Below, piece by piece: positions 1-7,451 of a stretch of DNA of 9,052 nucleotides (the first letter of the stretch is position 1; each line of letters starts with the position of its first letter). This DNA is from an uncultured Clostridia bacterium. GTDB taxonomy: Bacteria > Bacillota > Clostridia > Lachnospirales > Lachnospiraceae. Made by a program: the position numbers and the translations under genes. The notes beneath the pieces were generated by a model. The model did not search any database. It had not been told where the DNA came from and worked only from the letters and a program-made list of their open reading frames with translations. The stretch is from contig CAMWWR010000046.1 of NCBI GenBank assembly GCA_947178045.1, positions 1 through 9,052 of the forward strand. The letters are read 5' to 3'.

Positions 1-231
1 ATGCGGCGTGTTTATCGGGACACTGACCTTATGCTTGGGACCGACACCGAGGAGGCCACCGCGCAGCTGCGGGAGCTGCTGTCCCGCTACGAGAAGGAGT
101 GCGGGATCGTTCAGCCGGACGGCACGCGGCTCTATCCCGACGGGGTGGCGCCGCAGGAGGTCTCACAAAGAAAGAGCTTGAATATGGCGCTGCTGTACAA
201 TCTGCTCCGCTGGGCGAGGCGGCTTCTGTAG
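1..231 (+). CDS. Unrecognised protein, probably the 3' end of a gene that starts upstream
   Basis: An open frame runs from the first base of the window to TAG at 229-231 and gives 76 residues if read from base 1. I do not recognise the family. Codon use fits the neighbouring genes, with many CTG, CGG, GAG and GCG codons, which supports real coding. The protein is soluble and charged. It has a helical stretch near residues 17-35 (EEATAQLRELLSRYEKE), a turn-rich middle with PDG twice (about 39-48), and a hydrophobic helix at the end (NMALLYNLLRWARRLL). The window starts exactly at an ATG, so no ribosome binding site can be seen and the true start is probably upstream. It ends 167 bases before the WYL regulator gene and reads in another frame. 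A second frame that joins the regulator overlaps its last third, so the exact end could be affected by a sequence error. Confidence 0.5.
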   Translation: MRRVYRDTDLMLGTDTEEATAQLRELLSRYEKECGIVQPDGTRLYPDGVAPQEVSQRKSLNMALLYNLLRWARRLL

Positions 232-299
232 CGGAACAGGACGGCACGGAAGAGCCGGATGGCAGAGCAAAAGGATCGCCGGAGCAGAGAAGAATGACA

Positions 300-341
300 G
301 CAGGGCGCGGAAAGAAAGCCGCAGGGCGCAGAAAGAAAACG
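300..341 (+). repeat. Imperfect 21-bp tandem repeat ahead of the WYL gene
   Basis: Two adjacent 21-base units (300-320 and 321-341) share GCAGGGCGC, one differing base, then GAAAGAAA. An 11-base motif, CGCCGGAGCAG, also occurs at 277-287 and again at 340-350, exactly 63 bases apart. Both spacings are multiples of three and lie in the frame that continues into the WYL gene. There they would encode a basic, Gly/Ala/Lys/Arg-rich linker (AGRGKKA then AGRRKKT). The stretch 232-398 otherwise holds no recognisable gene. Confidence 0.6.
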
Positions 342-398
342 CCGGAGCAGGAAAGCCGGCAGCAGGGCGGAGCGGACGGCCAAACGAAAGGAGCGTGT

Positions 399-1391
399 AT
401 GGCGAAAGGGGAAAATCAGAAATTAAAGCTTTTATATCTGGCGCGCTTTTTTCTGGAGCAGACGGACGAGGCGCATCCGGCGGCGATGCCCGATATCCTC
501 CGGTATCTGTCGGAGTGCGGCGTGTCGGCGGAGCGGAAAAGCATCTACTCGGACGTGGAGGCTCTGCGGAGCTTCGGGCTGGATATCATCGGCGAGCAGC
601 GCGACAGGAATTTTTACTATTACATCGGGGAGAGACAGTTTGAGCTGGCGGAGCTGAAGCTGCTCGTCGATTCCGTGCAGGCCTCGCGGTTTATCACCGC
701 AAAAAAGTCAAACGAGCTGATCCGCAAGATCGAGGGGCTGACGAGCCGGGAGGAGGCGAAGCAGCTTCAGCGCCAGGTCTATGTGTCGCAGCGGGTCAAG
801 ACGATGAACGAGAGCATTTATTACAATGTCGACAAGCTGCACACGGCCATCGCCGCGGATGTGAGAATCCGATTTGTTTATTTTCGCTGGACGGCGGAAA
901 AAAAGGAGGAGCTGCGGCACGGTGGAAAAATATACGAGATAAGCCCCTGGGCGCTGACCTGGGCGGAGGACAATTATTATCTGATCGGCTTTGAGAAGCC
1001 GGAGGAGAAGATTAAATATTTCCGCGTGGATAAGATGCTGCGGATCGAGGTGACGCAGGAGAAAAGAGAGGGGCGCGAGCTGTTCGGGCAGTTCGACACG
1101 GCGGTCTACATGCGCAGGCTGTTCGGAATGTACAGCGGGGAGGAGACCAGGGTCAGGCTGGAATTTGTGAACGAGCTGGCCGGGGTCGTCATTGACCGGT
1201 TCGGCCGGGACATCGCCCTTCAGAAAAAGGACGACGGGCATTTTACGATTGTGGTGGAGGTCGCGGTCAGCCGCCAGTTCCTCGGCTGGGTTATGTCGCT
1301 CGGCGCGGGCGCGAGAATTCTGGGGCCGGAGAGCGTTGTCGCGCAGATGCGCGGGGAGATCGAGCGGATGCGGCAGCAGTATGAGCTATGA
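399..1391 (+). CDS. WYL-domain helix-turn-helix transcriptional regulator
   Basis: This is a 330-residue DNA-binding regulator of the WYL family, which usually binds a small ligand or nucleic acid through the WYL domain to control nearby genes. Residues about 8-60 form the N-terminal winged helix-turn-helix; the segment ERKSIYSDVEALRSFG is the typical recognition-helix end in this family. Residues about 145-215 are the WYL domain, with the core at 179-198 (YEISPWALTW, then DNYYLIGF), where YYL replaces the canonical WYL triplet. It is followed by YFRVDKMLRIEV. Residues about 245-325 match the WCX extension. The start at 399 has AAAGGAG at 387-393 with five bases of spacing and begins right before the conserved fold. 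The frame stays open upstream to base 27, with an ATG at 99, but that extension is low-complexity and not family-like. The regulated target is unknown; the downstream permease has its own promoter. Confidence 0.88.
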   Translation: MAKGENQKLKLLYLARFFLEQTDEAHPAAMPDILRYLSECGVSAERKSIYSDVEALRSFGLDIIGEQRDRNFYYYIGERQFELAELKLLVDSVQASRFITAKKSNELIRKIEGLTSREEAKQLQRQVYVSQRVKTMNESIYYNVDKLHTAIAADVRIRFVYFRWTAEKKEELRHGGKIYEISPWALTWAEDNYYLIGFEKPEEKIKYFRVDKMLRIEVTQEKREGRELFGQFDTAVYMRRLFGMYSGEETRVRLEFVNELAGVVIDRFGRDIALQKKDDGHFTIVVEVAVSRQFLGWVMSLGAGARILGPESVVAQMRGEIERMRQQYEL

Positions 1392-1401
1392 GCGGACTGC
1401 C

Positions 1402-1430
1402 TTGAGTTTTCTTCTGACCCGAAATATAAA
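1402..1430 (+). promoter_or_regulatory. Candidate sigma-A promoter P1 for the permease
   Basis: TTGAGT at 1402-1407 and TATAAA at 1425-1430 are separated by 17 bases, the ideal spacing. A start near 1437 would give a leader of about 135 bases before the permease start. It begins only 11 bases after the WYL stop codon. The assignment is from motif inspection only. Confidence 0.55.
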
Positions 1431-1447
1431 ATGTGGAAACTCAGGCA

Positions 1448-1560
1448 CTCCGCGCCTTGAAAGGGCGGGGGAGATTATGGTAAAATACCAGAAAACAAAC
1501 AGCGGCAAAGCGTCAGACACACGCCACAGGTGTAAAGGCTGACCCGGTCCGCCCTGCGGA
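1448..1560 (+). promoter_or_regulatory. Structured 5' leader of the permease mRNA (unassigned)
   Basis: Four potential hairpins follow one another in this short region. The first is CTCCGC(G)CC paired with GGGCGGGG at 1448-1470, with one bulge, one G-T pair and loop TTGAAA. The second is TGGTA-AAA-TACCA at 1478-1490. The third is GTCAG...CTGAC at 1512-1543, with an inner ACAC/GTGT pairing. The fourth is TCCGC-CCT-GCGGA at 1548-1560, ending just before the ribosome binding site. None has a following T-tract, so this is not an obvious terminator. I cannot match it to a riboswitch class I know. Confidence 0.4.
1457..1486 (+). promoter_or_regulatory. Alternative promoter P2 with extended -10
   Basis: TTGAAA at 1457-1462 and TAAAAT at 1481-1486 are spaced by 18 bases, with TG one base before the -10 element (1478-1479), the extended -10 form. 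It would give a leader of about 80 bases. It overlaps the loop and 3' arm of the first hairpin of the P1 leader, so P1 and P2 transcripts would differ in structure. It may be fortuitous. Confidence 0.4.
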
Positions 1561-1573
1561 AATGAGGAATTTT

Positions 1574-3838
1574 ATGAAGCAAAAATTAGACAGAACACTC
1601 GGCATGTACTCTGCCCTGATGATCAGCATCGGCACGATGATCGGCTCCGCCATCTTTGTCCTGGCGGGAACAAGCTACGCGACGGCGGGACCCGGCGCAT
1701 CCCTTGCCATTTTCCTGGCGGGGATTGCCGCCGTCTTTACGGGGCTGTCCTTCGCCGAGCTGGTGACCGTGGTGCCGAAGGCGGGAGGCGGCTATGTCTA
1801 TGTGAAGGAGGCCACCGGGAATAATATTGTCGGCTTTGTTTGCGGCTGGGGCTTCTGGCTTGGCTACGCGATGTCCTGCGGCCTTTTCGCGCTCGGCTTC
1901 GGCAATTTCGTCCATTACATTTTTCCGTTTATCTCGCAGATGGCAACGGCGTATCTGCTGGTGGTCTACGTCGCGTTCACGAATATCCGCGGGACGAAAA
2001 GCTCCGGAAACCTGCAGAATATTATTACGACGGTGCTGATCGCCCTGCTCCTGCTCTATGTCATCGGGGGTGTTTTCCATCTTGATATGGGGAATCAGAA
2101 GCCGTTCACGCCGTTCGGGATGTCCGGCGTGTTCAACGCGATGGGCTTTCTGTACATGACCTACATCGGTTACGGGCTGATCACGACGGCGAGCGAGGAG
2201 GTTATTGAGCCGGAGAAAACGATTCCGAAGGCAATTCTGATTTCCATTGCCGCCGTGATTTTTATCAAGACCTCCGTGTTCTTTATCGGCAGCGGAATCC
2301 TGCCGTGGCAGGAGCTTGTGCCGGAGGAGACAGATACGCCGATGATTGATACGGCGATAAGGATCGGCGGGAAATTCGGCGGGTATCTTTTCGCGTTTGC
2401 GGGGCTTCTGGCGACGCTTTCCTCCATCAATCCGGCGGGCCTGGCGGCCTCGCGCACCTCGTTCGCGATGGCGCGCGATCAGCGGCTCCCGAGTATTTTC
2501 AAGGCGGTCAACAGGAGGACGAAGACTCCGGTCTTTTCGATTGTTGTGACCTCGGTGATTGTCGTGGTCGCAGTCTCCATCCGCGATCTGGAACACATCT
2601 CCACCGTGACCAGTATTTTTTCGCTGACCGGCTACAGCCTTGTCAATGTGGCGCTGATTATTTTCCGCAAAAAGAAGCCGGAGCTCGAGCGCAAATTTAA
2701 GGCGCCGCTTTTCCCGCTTACGCCGCTGCTCGGCATCGGGGTAAATCTGTTTTTGATCGTCCAGCTCGCCATCTCGGATTTTATCGCGCTTGCGATCGCG
2801 CTCGGCGTGATCGCCGCCGGGGTGCTGTACTATTATCTTGTTATGCCGAGGCTGAAATATGCGACCAAGGGCATTGCAACCCTGGATATCCCGGAAATCA
2901 GGGAGGATAAGGGGACGGACCGGAAAAACGAGATCATCATTCCGGTATCGAATCCGGGCACGGCGCAGGGACTGCTTGACTTCGGAAGGGCGATCGCCGC
3001 GGCGGAGAGCAGCACGACGGTGGTGCCGGTCAAGGTCAATCTGATTCCTGATAATCTGCTGACCATCTCGGATTACGAGGCGATGCAGCGGACAATGAGC
3101 GGGGATGAGGCAGTGATCTCGCTGCTGAAAAAATATGAGGGCGAGCCGGGGATGAGGCCGGTGCTGATTCATTCCAGAGACGCGTTCCATGCGATTATGA
3201 GCGTGGTGCACAGGGACAAAAATCCGCTGGTGCTGATGGGCTGGCACGGTGCGGGCCTGGTAAAATATATGCATGGCAATATTACCTACCGGATGCTGCA
3301 GGAGGCTCCGGCGGACGTCGGGCTGCTGCGCATCTACAGTGGAGAGCCGGCGGCGCCGGAGCAGAACGGCCGGCAAAAATCTGCCGCACAGAGACATAAC
3401 GCAGAATTCAAAAAGATTTTATTCCCTTACGGCGGCGGGAAATATTCGCAGATGACCGCGAAGGTCGTCAACCGTATTGCAAAGGCTTACGAGGCCGAGA
3501 TCACACTGCTGCATGTGATCGACCGGGAGGAGGATAAGGCGGAGACGGAAGAATACCTGAAGGGCTCCGCGGAGCGGTTTGACCAGCCGGTAAAGATTAT
3601 GGTCTCCGAAGGGGCGCTGGTCGAGAAGGTGGTGGAGTTTTCCGGGCAGTACGACCTTGTCGTTATGGGCGCGTCGCTTGACTGGGGCATCCAGGAGATG
3701 GTGACCGGCCTGCGGACGGACCGTGTGATGGATATGGCGAAGTGCTCGGTGCTGATCATCAAGAGCTACGATTCGTTCCTGCAGAAAAAGAGGGTGCGCG
3801 GCCTGCTGCACCGGACGCGGCGGGCGATCCACCAGTAG
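1574..3838 (+). CDS. APC-superfamily amino-acid permease with C-terminal universal-stress domains
   Basis: This is an integral membrane transporter, probably for amino acids, of 754 residues. Residues about 10-425 hold roughly twelve membrane helices. Near the start, MISIGTMIGSAIFVLAG is the APC TM1 motif, and SFAELVTVVPKAGGGYVYV fits the TM2-3 region; SEEVIEPEKTIPKAI is the usual TM6-7 loop. The cytoplasmic tail carries two USP-like domains, about 452-590 (degenerate) and 613-732. The second has KKILFPYGGG at its start, HVIDRE after strand 2, and VVMGASLDWG...GLRTDRVMDMAKCSVLII at its end, close to the nucleotide-binding USP pattern. Ordinary APC permeases have about 450-500 residues, so the tail is a real fusion that may sense nucleotide or cell state. 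The start at 1574 has TGAGGAA at 1563-1569; an ATG at 1562 (four residues longer) lacks a good site. The substrate cannot be told from sequence. Confidence 0.9.
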   Translation: MKQKLDRTLGMYSALMISIGTMIGSAIFVLAGTSYATAGPGASLAIFLAGIAAVFTGLSFAELVTVVPKAGGGYVYVKEATGNNIVGFVCGWGFWLGYAMSCGLFALGFGNFVHYIFPFISQMATAYLLVVYVAFTNIRGTKSSGNLQNIITTVLIALLLLYVIGGVFHLDMGNQKPFTPFGMSGVFNAMGFLYMTYIGYGLITTASEEVIEPEKTIPKAILISIAAVIFIKTSVFFIGSGILPWQELVPEETDTPMIDTAIRIGGKFGGYLFAFAGLLATLSSINPAGLAASRTSFAMARDQRLPSIFKAVNRRTKTPVFSIVVTSVIVVVAVSIRDLEHISTVTSIFSLTGYSLVNVALIIFRKKKPELERKFKAPLFPLTPLLGIGVNLFLIVQLAISDFIALAIALGVIAAGVLYYYLVMPRLKYATKGIATLDIPEIREDKGTDRKNEIIIPVSNPGTAQGLLDFGRAIAAAESSTTVVPVKVNLIPDNLLTISDYEAMQRTMSGDEAVISLLKKYEGEPGMRPVLIHSRDAFHAIMSVVHRDKNPLVLMGWHGAGLVKYMHGNITYRMLQEAPADVGLLRIYSGEPAAPEQNGRQKSAAQRHNAEFKKILFPYGGGKYSQMTAKVVNRIAKAYEAEITLLHVIDREEDKAETEEYLKGSAERFDQPVKIMVSEGALVEKVVEFSGQYDLVVMGASLDWGIQEMVTGLRTDRVMDMAKCSVLIIKSYDSFLQKKRVRGLLHRTRRAIHQ

Positions 3839-3870
3839 GGGGCATCATAAAACAATATAATGTTTTTTGT

Positions 3871-3906
3871 GAAACGGCATGGCAGAAGTCATGCTGTTTC
3901 CTTTGT
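3871..3906 (+). terminator. Hairpin, probable terminator after the permease
   Basis: GAAACGGCATG (3871-3881) pairs with CATGCTGTTTC (3890-3900), an 11-bp stem with one G-T pair and an 8-base loop. It lies 33 bases after the permease stop. The tail, CTTTGT, is only weakly T-rich, so termination may be partial. It also marks the edge of the A+T-rich block to the right. The 168 bases from 3839 to 4006 hold no gene I can support; a small palindrome, GCAGG-N7-CCTGC, lies at 3917-3933. Confidence 0.5.
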
Positions 3907-4036
3907 CGGTTCATCAGCAGGTATGTATCCTGCAAAGAATGATATATAAAGCCAACAAAATGGTTCATTATTTTAAGATATTCTGTGTTTTCCTGCGTCT
4001 TTATTAGTGAAGACAAAGATGATTCGGGAGGTTCTG

Positions 4037-4594
4037 ATGGAAGATGAAGTTATTATTGATTTATTCTGGAACAGATCGGAAGCCGCAATCAGTGAAACGA
4101 AGAAAAAGTATTCTTCTTATCTGGTAACGATTGCGAACAATATTCTGCAGGATAAACAGGATGCAGAAGAATGTGAAAATGATACATATATGCACACATG
4201 GAAAAGCATCCCTGTATTACATCCGGAAAATTTAAAAGCATATTTATCAAAAATCATTCGAAATATTTCAATAAGCAGGTTGCGAAGTAAACTGGCGAAG
4301 AAAAGAGGAGGAGACACAATCATAACATCTTATGATGAACTGGCGGAATGCATCCCTGATAAGAGCATGAATGAATCTATAGATACGAACATATTGAAGG
4401 AGATATTAAATGACTTTTTAAAAGATATACCAAAAGAGAAGCGCATTATCTTTATGAAACGTTATTGGTTTTCCTACTCAGTTTCTGAAATATCAAAACA
4501 GATGGGTAGAAATGAGAAATACATAACCAATAATCTATATGTTTTGCGAAAAAAGCTCAAAAAAGTTTTAGAAAGGCGGGGTTATTATGAATGA
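4037..4594 (+). CDS. Small sigma-70 family RNA polymerase sigma factor
   Basis: This 185-residue alternative sigma factor is made of regions 2 and 4 only, as in ECF-like factors, and should direct RNA polymerase to a small set of promoters. Region 2 covers about 20-90; the helix QDAEECENDTYMHTWKSIP (41-59) and the following YLSKIIRNISISRLR are characteristic. Region 4 covers about 120-180, with PKEKRIIFMKRYW and the helix-turn-helix YSVSEISKQMGRNEKYITNN before a basic C-terminus. The start at 4037 is chosen because GGGAGG at 4026-4031 sits five bases upstream and MEDEVIIDLF is the usual beginning. GTG at 4007 and ATG at 4019 in the same frame have weaker sites. The gene overlaps the next by eight bases, pointing to coupled translation with a cognate regulator. 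Base and codon use are A+T-rich, unlike both flanks. I see no convincing promoter upstream. Confidence 0.88.
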   Translation: MEDEVIIDLFWNRSEAAISETKKKYSSYLVTIANNILQDKQDAEECENDTYMHTWKSIPVLHPENLKAYLSKIIRNISISRLRSKLAKKRGGDTIITSYDELAECIPDKSMNESIDTNILKEILNDFLKDIPKEKRIIFMKRYWFSYSVSEISKQMGRNEKYITNNLYVLRKKLKKVLERRGYYE

Positions 4595-5249
4595 GATAGA
4601 TTTATTTTTCGCTTTAAACGATGTCAATGATGAGTTTATATTGGAAGCATCATTAGAATATAGGAATACAGAAAAAAGTGATAAAAGAATAAGTGCGAAA
4701 TGGAAACCGTGTATAATCGCTATTTGCACCGCGTTTATTTTTCTTTCTTTGACTGTCTGGTTAACAGAACATACGCAAATAGGAAATGATATTCAAGAAC
4801 AGATGGCAGAAGGTGATACAATGAAGCTGTATGTGCAAAGAGAGGGAGAAACCACCGTATATATATCAACAGATGGCGCAATATCATGGTCTGACGAAAG
4901 GAATCCTGGCTTTTATATGCAAATGACAGAGGAAAAACTGACAGATAGTGTAGTCAATATACCAATTAAAATTGTTAATGTTTCTGATAATAACCTGACA
5001 GTCGGGAGTGGTTTTTCACTTTATGTATGGAAGGACAACGAATGGATCCCTTCAGAGGCTGACGGACTGTTTCATGAGGATATGGGATATTGTGTTCAAT
5101 CGCACACTTCATACGAAATGATATGTGACTTACAAAATATTCGATTGAAAGCTGGAAAGTATTTAATTGCTAAAACTGTTATTCGAAACGATGACAGATC
5201 AGTATGGACATTGAGCACGGAGTTTACAGTAAAATTAGGAGGCAAATGA
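4587..5249 (+). CDS. Single-pass membrane protein with Ig-like domain, likely anti-sigma factor
   Basis: This 220-residue protein has a short cytoplasmic N-terminus, one membrane helix at about 41-60 (PCIIAICTAFIFLSLTVWLT) and an extracellular C-terminus. The N-terminal helix with LNDVNDEFILEA (10-21) resembles the short sigma-binding segment often seen in proteins encoded right after such sigma factors in Firmicutes. Residues about 78-217 look like a bacterial Ig-like beta-sandwich; the pattern FSLYVWKDNEWIP, then LKAGKYLIAKTVI and STEFTV fits the Big_14-type domain. Two extracellular cysteines (169 and 180) could form a disulfide. The gene starts inside the sigma gene with AGGCGGGG just upstream, so the two are coupled. 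I infer that it holds the sigma factor at the membrane and releases it on an envelope or extracellular signal. The anti-sigma role is inferred from context and the N-terminal motif; no zinc-binding HxxxCxxC motif is present. Confidence 0.72.
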   Translation: MNEIDLFFALNDVNDEFILEASLEYRNTEKSDKRISAKWKPCIIAICTAFIFLSLTVWLTEHTQIGNDIQEQMAEGDTMKLYVQREGETTVYISTDGAISWSDERNPGFYMQMTEEKLTDSVVNIPIKIVNVSDNNLTVGSGFSLYVWKDNEWIPSEADGLFHEDMGYCVQSHTSYEMICDLQNIRLKAGKYLIAKTVIRNDDRSVWTLSTEFTVKLGGK

Positions 5250-5371
5250 AGAAGTATTTACTGTTTCTTTTAATCTTTGCTTTATTAATAGCTGTATTTG
5301 CATCAAAGACAGTAGAAACGGCACATGGAAATAAATCCATGTGCCTGTTTTCTTGTACTGGTTCCGCATGA
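5246..5371 (+). CDS. Putative 41-residue secreted peptide
   Basis: A short frame starts at ATG 5246, overlapping the anti-sigma stop codon as ATGA. AGGAGG at 5237-5242 lies three bases before it, a strong site though slightly close. The product begins MKKYLLFLLIFALLIAV and continues FASKTVETAHGNKSMCLFSC, then TGSA. It has a positive N-end, a 14-residue hydrophobic core and VFA before Ser20, a plausible signal-peptidase site that would release a 22-residue peptide with two cysteines (33 and 37). I recognise no family. The intrinsic terminator at 5320-5356 lies inside codons 25-37, before the stop codon, so either translation and termination compete or the gene is a remnant whose C-terminus is not biologically meaningful. 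The start context is good; expression is uncertain. Confidence 0.45.
   Translation: MKKYLLFLLIFALLIAVFASKTVETAHGNKSMCLFSCTGSA
5320..5356 (+). terminator. Intrinsic terminator of the sigma cassette
   Basis: A perfect 10-bp stem, GGCACATGGA (5320-5329) with TCCATGTGCC (5336-5345) and a 6-base loop, is followed by TGTTTTCTTGT. This is the strongest terminator in the window and faces the convergent chemoreceptor gene. Read on the minus strand, the stem is followed by GTTTCTACTG, so it could act weakly in that direction too. It lies inside the small peptide frame. Confidence 0.8.
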
Positions 5372-5419
5372 CAGATGCCTTAATTGATTTTTTGGTATTA
5401 CTGTCTTGCGAGCCTCCGT

Positions 5420-7426
5420 CTATCTCTTTAAACGGAACCGGGATACCAGCTCCTTCAGTGTGGCGGCCTGGCCGGACAGCTCCTCGCTGGCGGCGGCGCT
5501 GGTCTCCGCCGTTGCCACATTGGTGCGGACAACAACCGCGATCTGATCGATTCCGTGGGTGATCTCCGCCGTGTCCTCGGCCTGCTGCTTTGTGTAGTCT
5601 GCGATGCCGCGGATCAGTCCGTCCATCTTATCGGCCTGAGCAACCACCGACAGCATAGATTCGGATGTATCGCTGGCGGCGTCCGCCCCCTCCTCCATGG
5701 AGCTTATCGTCTCGCTCAGAAGGGATGCCGTCTCCTGGGCAGCCGCGGCAGATTTGCCGGCCAGCGTCCGGACCTCGTTGGCCACGACGGAAAAGCCCTT
5801 TCCGGCGTCCCCGGCCCGGGCGGCCTCCACCGCCGCGTTCAGGGCAAGAATACTTGTCTGGAAGGCAATGTCGTCGATGGTTTTCACGATTTTGCGGATC
5901 TCCGTCGATTTGGCGCTGATCTTCTGCATCACCTCGTTCATGTTCTGCATTTTTTCGCTGCTCTCCAGAAGTCCGTGACGAACCTCCTGAGAAATGCTGC
6001 TGGCCTCCTGAGCGCCCCGGGCAATGCGGCCGACACTGTCGGATACGGCGCTGATATGTCCGGCCAGCGTTTCGATCTCCGCCGCCTGCTCCGTGGAGCC
6101 CTGAGAGAGGGTTACCGCGCCCCTGGAGACCTGATCCGCGCCGGCGGATACATCTCTGGAGGCAGTGCGCAGCTGCCACATGGTGCTGTTGAGCTCGACG
6201 GAAATCTCATCCAGGGAGGTTTTGATTTTCGAAAACTCGCCGGTATATTCGTTCTCCAGCGTAAATGCCAGATTTCCCGCGGCGATATCCCGCAGCTTTT
6301 CCGAAATTTCGTCGATGTATTTTACATACTCCCGCAGGCGGAGCGTGACCCGGTTGAAATCGCTCGCCAGCATGCCCAGCTCATCCCCGGACCGGTAGCA
6401 GATGGTCTGGTTCAGATCGCCCTCTGCGATCCGGGAGGCCGCCCGGCTCAGCTCCTTCACAGGAGCGCCGATGATGTACCGGGTCTGGATGATCAGCAGC
6501 AGGCTCAGCGCAATCACTGCCGCCGCCGCTACCAGCAGCATGGTCGAGTTCAGCTCATGAAGCTCGTGCAGGACCTCCGAGCGTGATACATAGGCCACCG
6601 CCGTCCAGTCGCTGCCCGGAACCCCGGATATCTGGATGTATGTATCCTCGTAGACGAACAGCCCGGTATTTCCGGCCTGTATCTGCCCGTCGGCGTACGC
6701 GTAGATGCCGGTGTCAAGCTCACTCAGCTTTTTTCCGACGATCGTCTCGTCCCGGTGGCCGATGATTGTGTCCGTCCGGGTATCCATCAAAAAGATGCCG
6801 CCGGTATTCTCGATCCGGGTATTGCTTACGATGCCCGAGATGGAATCCAGATACACGTCCGCCGCCGCGACGCCGCGCACCGCTCCGCCGCGGGTCTTCA
6901 GCACGCCGGAGGCGCCCACCACATAAGAACGGCTGTCCTCGTCAAAGTACACGTCGCCCAGAATGAAATCCTCGGAGCCAAGCCCGTCCAGATACCAGCT
7001 CTTTACAAGGGCGTTGAATTCCGGGCCGGGCACAAAGGAGGCGTGATACAGAGAGCCGTCCGTCAGAGCCACATACAGCCCGGCGGGATAGGCATCGTTC
7101 TGATTTGCCGTATGTTTGATATATTCCAGCATTTCGGGGATATCCATATCCTCGTATTCGATCGTGTCCCTCTGCGCCTCCAGCATGGTCAGTGTCCGGT
7201 TCATCCAGGCCCTTGTCTCCTGGAGCGTTTTTTCCATGGAGGTCCGCAGCATATCCTCGCTTTTTTCCAGAAGCGTCCGGGACATCTGATTGTAGACCAC
7301 GAACATCATCACACCCACGGCGATGATGACGCTCACAATAATGGCGGCCATCAGCTTTCCCGTAATGCCGATTCCGCGCCGCGCGGACGGGCGGGATATG
7401 ACGCTTTTTTCGTTTTGCGGTTGCAT
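5420..7426 (-). CDS. Methyl-accepting chemotaxis receptor with extracellular Cache-type sensor
   Basis: This 668-residue membrane chemoreceptor passes ligand signals to CheA/CheW to steer swimming. It has TM1 at about 23-45, an extracellular region at 46-293 that looks like a double Cache domain, TM2 at 294-316, a HAMP domain at 316-370 ([13 protein letters not shown]), a second HAMP-like stretch at about 376-415 ([11 protein letters not shown]...EYTGEFSKI), and the signalling coiled coil at about 420-660. The conserved hairpin tip spans 517-560: [20 protein letters not shown], then [20 protein letters not shown]. In the sensor, [20 protein letters not shown] and GVAAADVYL fit dCache_1. The amino-acid-binding version usually has Arg before the Trp-Tyr and here shows Lys-Ser, so the ligand is open. 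There is no CheR-binding pentapeptide at the end. The start at 7426 has AAGGGAG at seven bases; an upstream in-frame ATG at 7573 would add 49 non-family residues. It is divergent from rhaB. Confidence 0.93.
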   Translation of the reverse strand: MQPQNEKSVISRPSARRGIGITGKLMAAIIVSVIIAVGVMMFVVYNQMSRTLLEKSEDMLRTSMEKTLQETRAWMNRTLTMLEAQRDTIEYEDMDIPEMLEYIKHTANQNDAYPAGLYVALTDGSLYHASFVPGPEFNALVKSWYLDGLGSEDFILGDVYFDEDSRSYVVGASGVLKTRGGAVRGVAAADVYLDSISGIVSNTRIENTGGIFLMDTRTDTIIGHRDETIVGKKLSELDTGIYAYADGQIQAGNTGLFVYEDTYIQISGVPGSDWTAVAYVSRSEVLHELHELNSTMLLVAAAAVIALSLLLIIQTRYIIGAPVKELSRAASRIAEGDLNQTICYRSGDELGMLASDFNRVTLRLREYVKYIDEISEKLRDIAAGNLAFTLENEYTGEFSKIKTSLDEISVELNSTMWQLRTASRDVSAGADQVSRGAVTLSQGSTEQAAEIETLAGHISAVSDSVGRIARGAQEASSISQEVRHGLLESSEKMQNMNEVMQKISAKSTEIRKIVKTIDDIAFQTSILALNAAVEAARAGDAGKGFSVVANEVRTLAGKSAAAAQETASLLSETISSMEEGADAASDTSESMLSVVAQADKMDGLIRGIADYTKQQAEDTAEITHGIDQIAVVVRTNVATAETSAAASEELSGQAATLKELVSRFRLKR

Positions 7427-7451
7427 TTCAATACTCCCTTCTTTCCTTTTG

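Noticed and set aside
399..1391. WYL regulator as a sign of a CRISPR or phage-defence locus
   Set aside because: WYL proteins occur near defence systems, but no cas gene, repeat array or other defence gene is in this window.
1586..3397. Long minus-strand frame of 603 codons inside the permease gene
   Set aside because: It is rich in Arg, His, Asp and Gln with no recognisable domain, as expected for the complement of a G+C-rich membrane-protein gene. The plus strand clearly encodes the permease.
3839..4036. ECF-type autoregulatory promoter before the sigma gene
   Set aside because: AAC- and CGTC-like elements exist at 3954-3956 and 3996-3999, but they are about 39 bases apart, far from the usual spacing of about 16-17. 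TATATAA near 3943 lacks a convincing -35 element.
3839..5419. Mobile element ends or attachment-site repeats around the A+T-rich cassette
   Set aside because: I found no matching direct repeats at the two edges, and no integrase, transposase or tRNA gene nearby. Acquisition is suggested by composition only.
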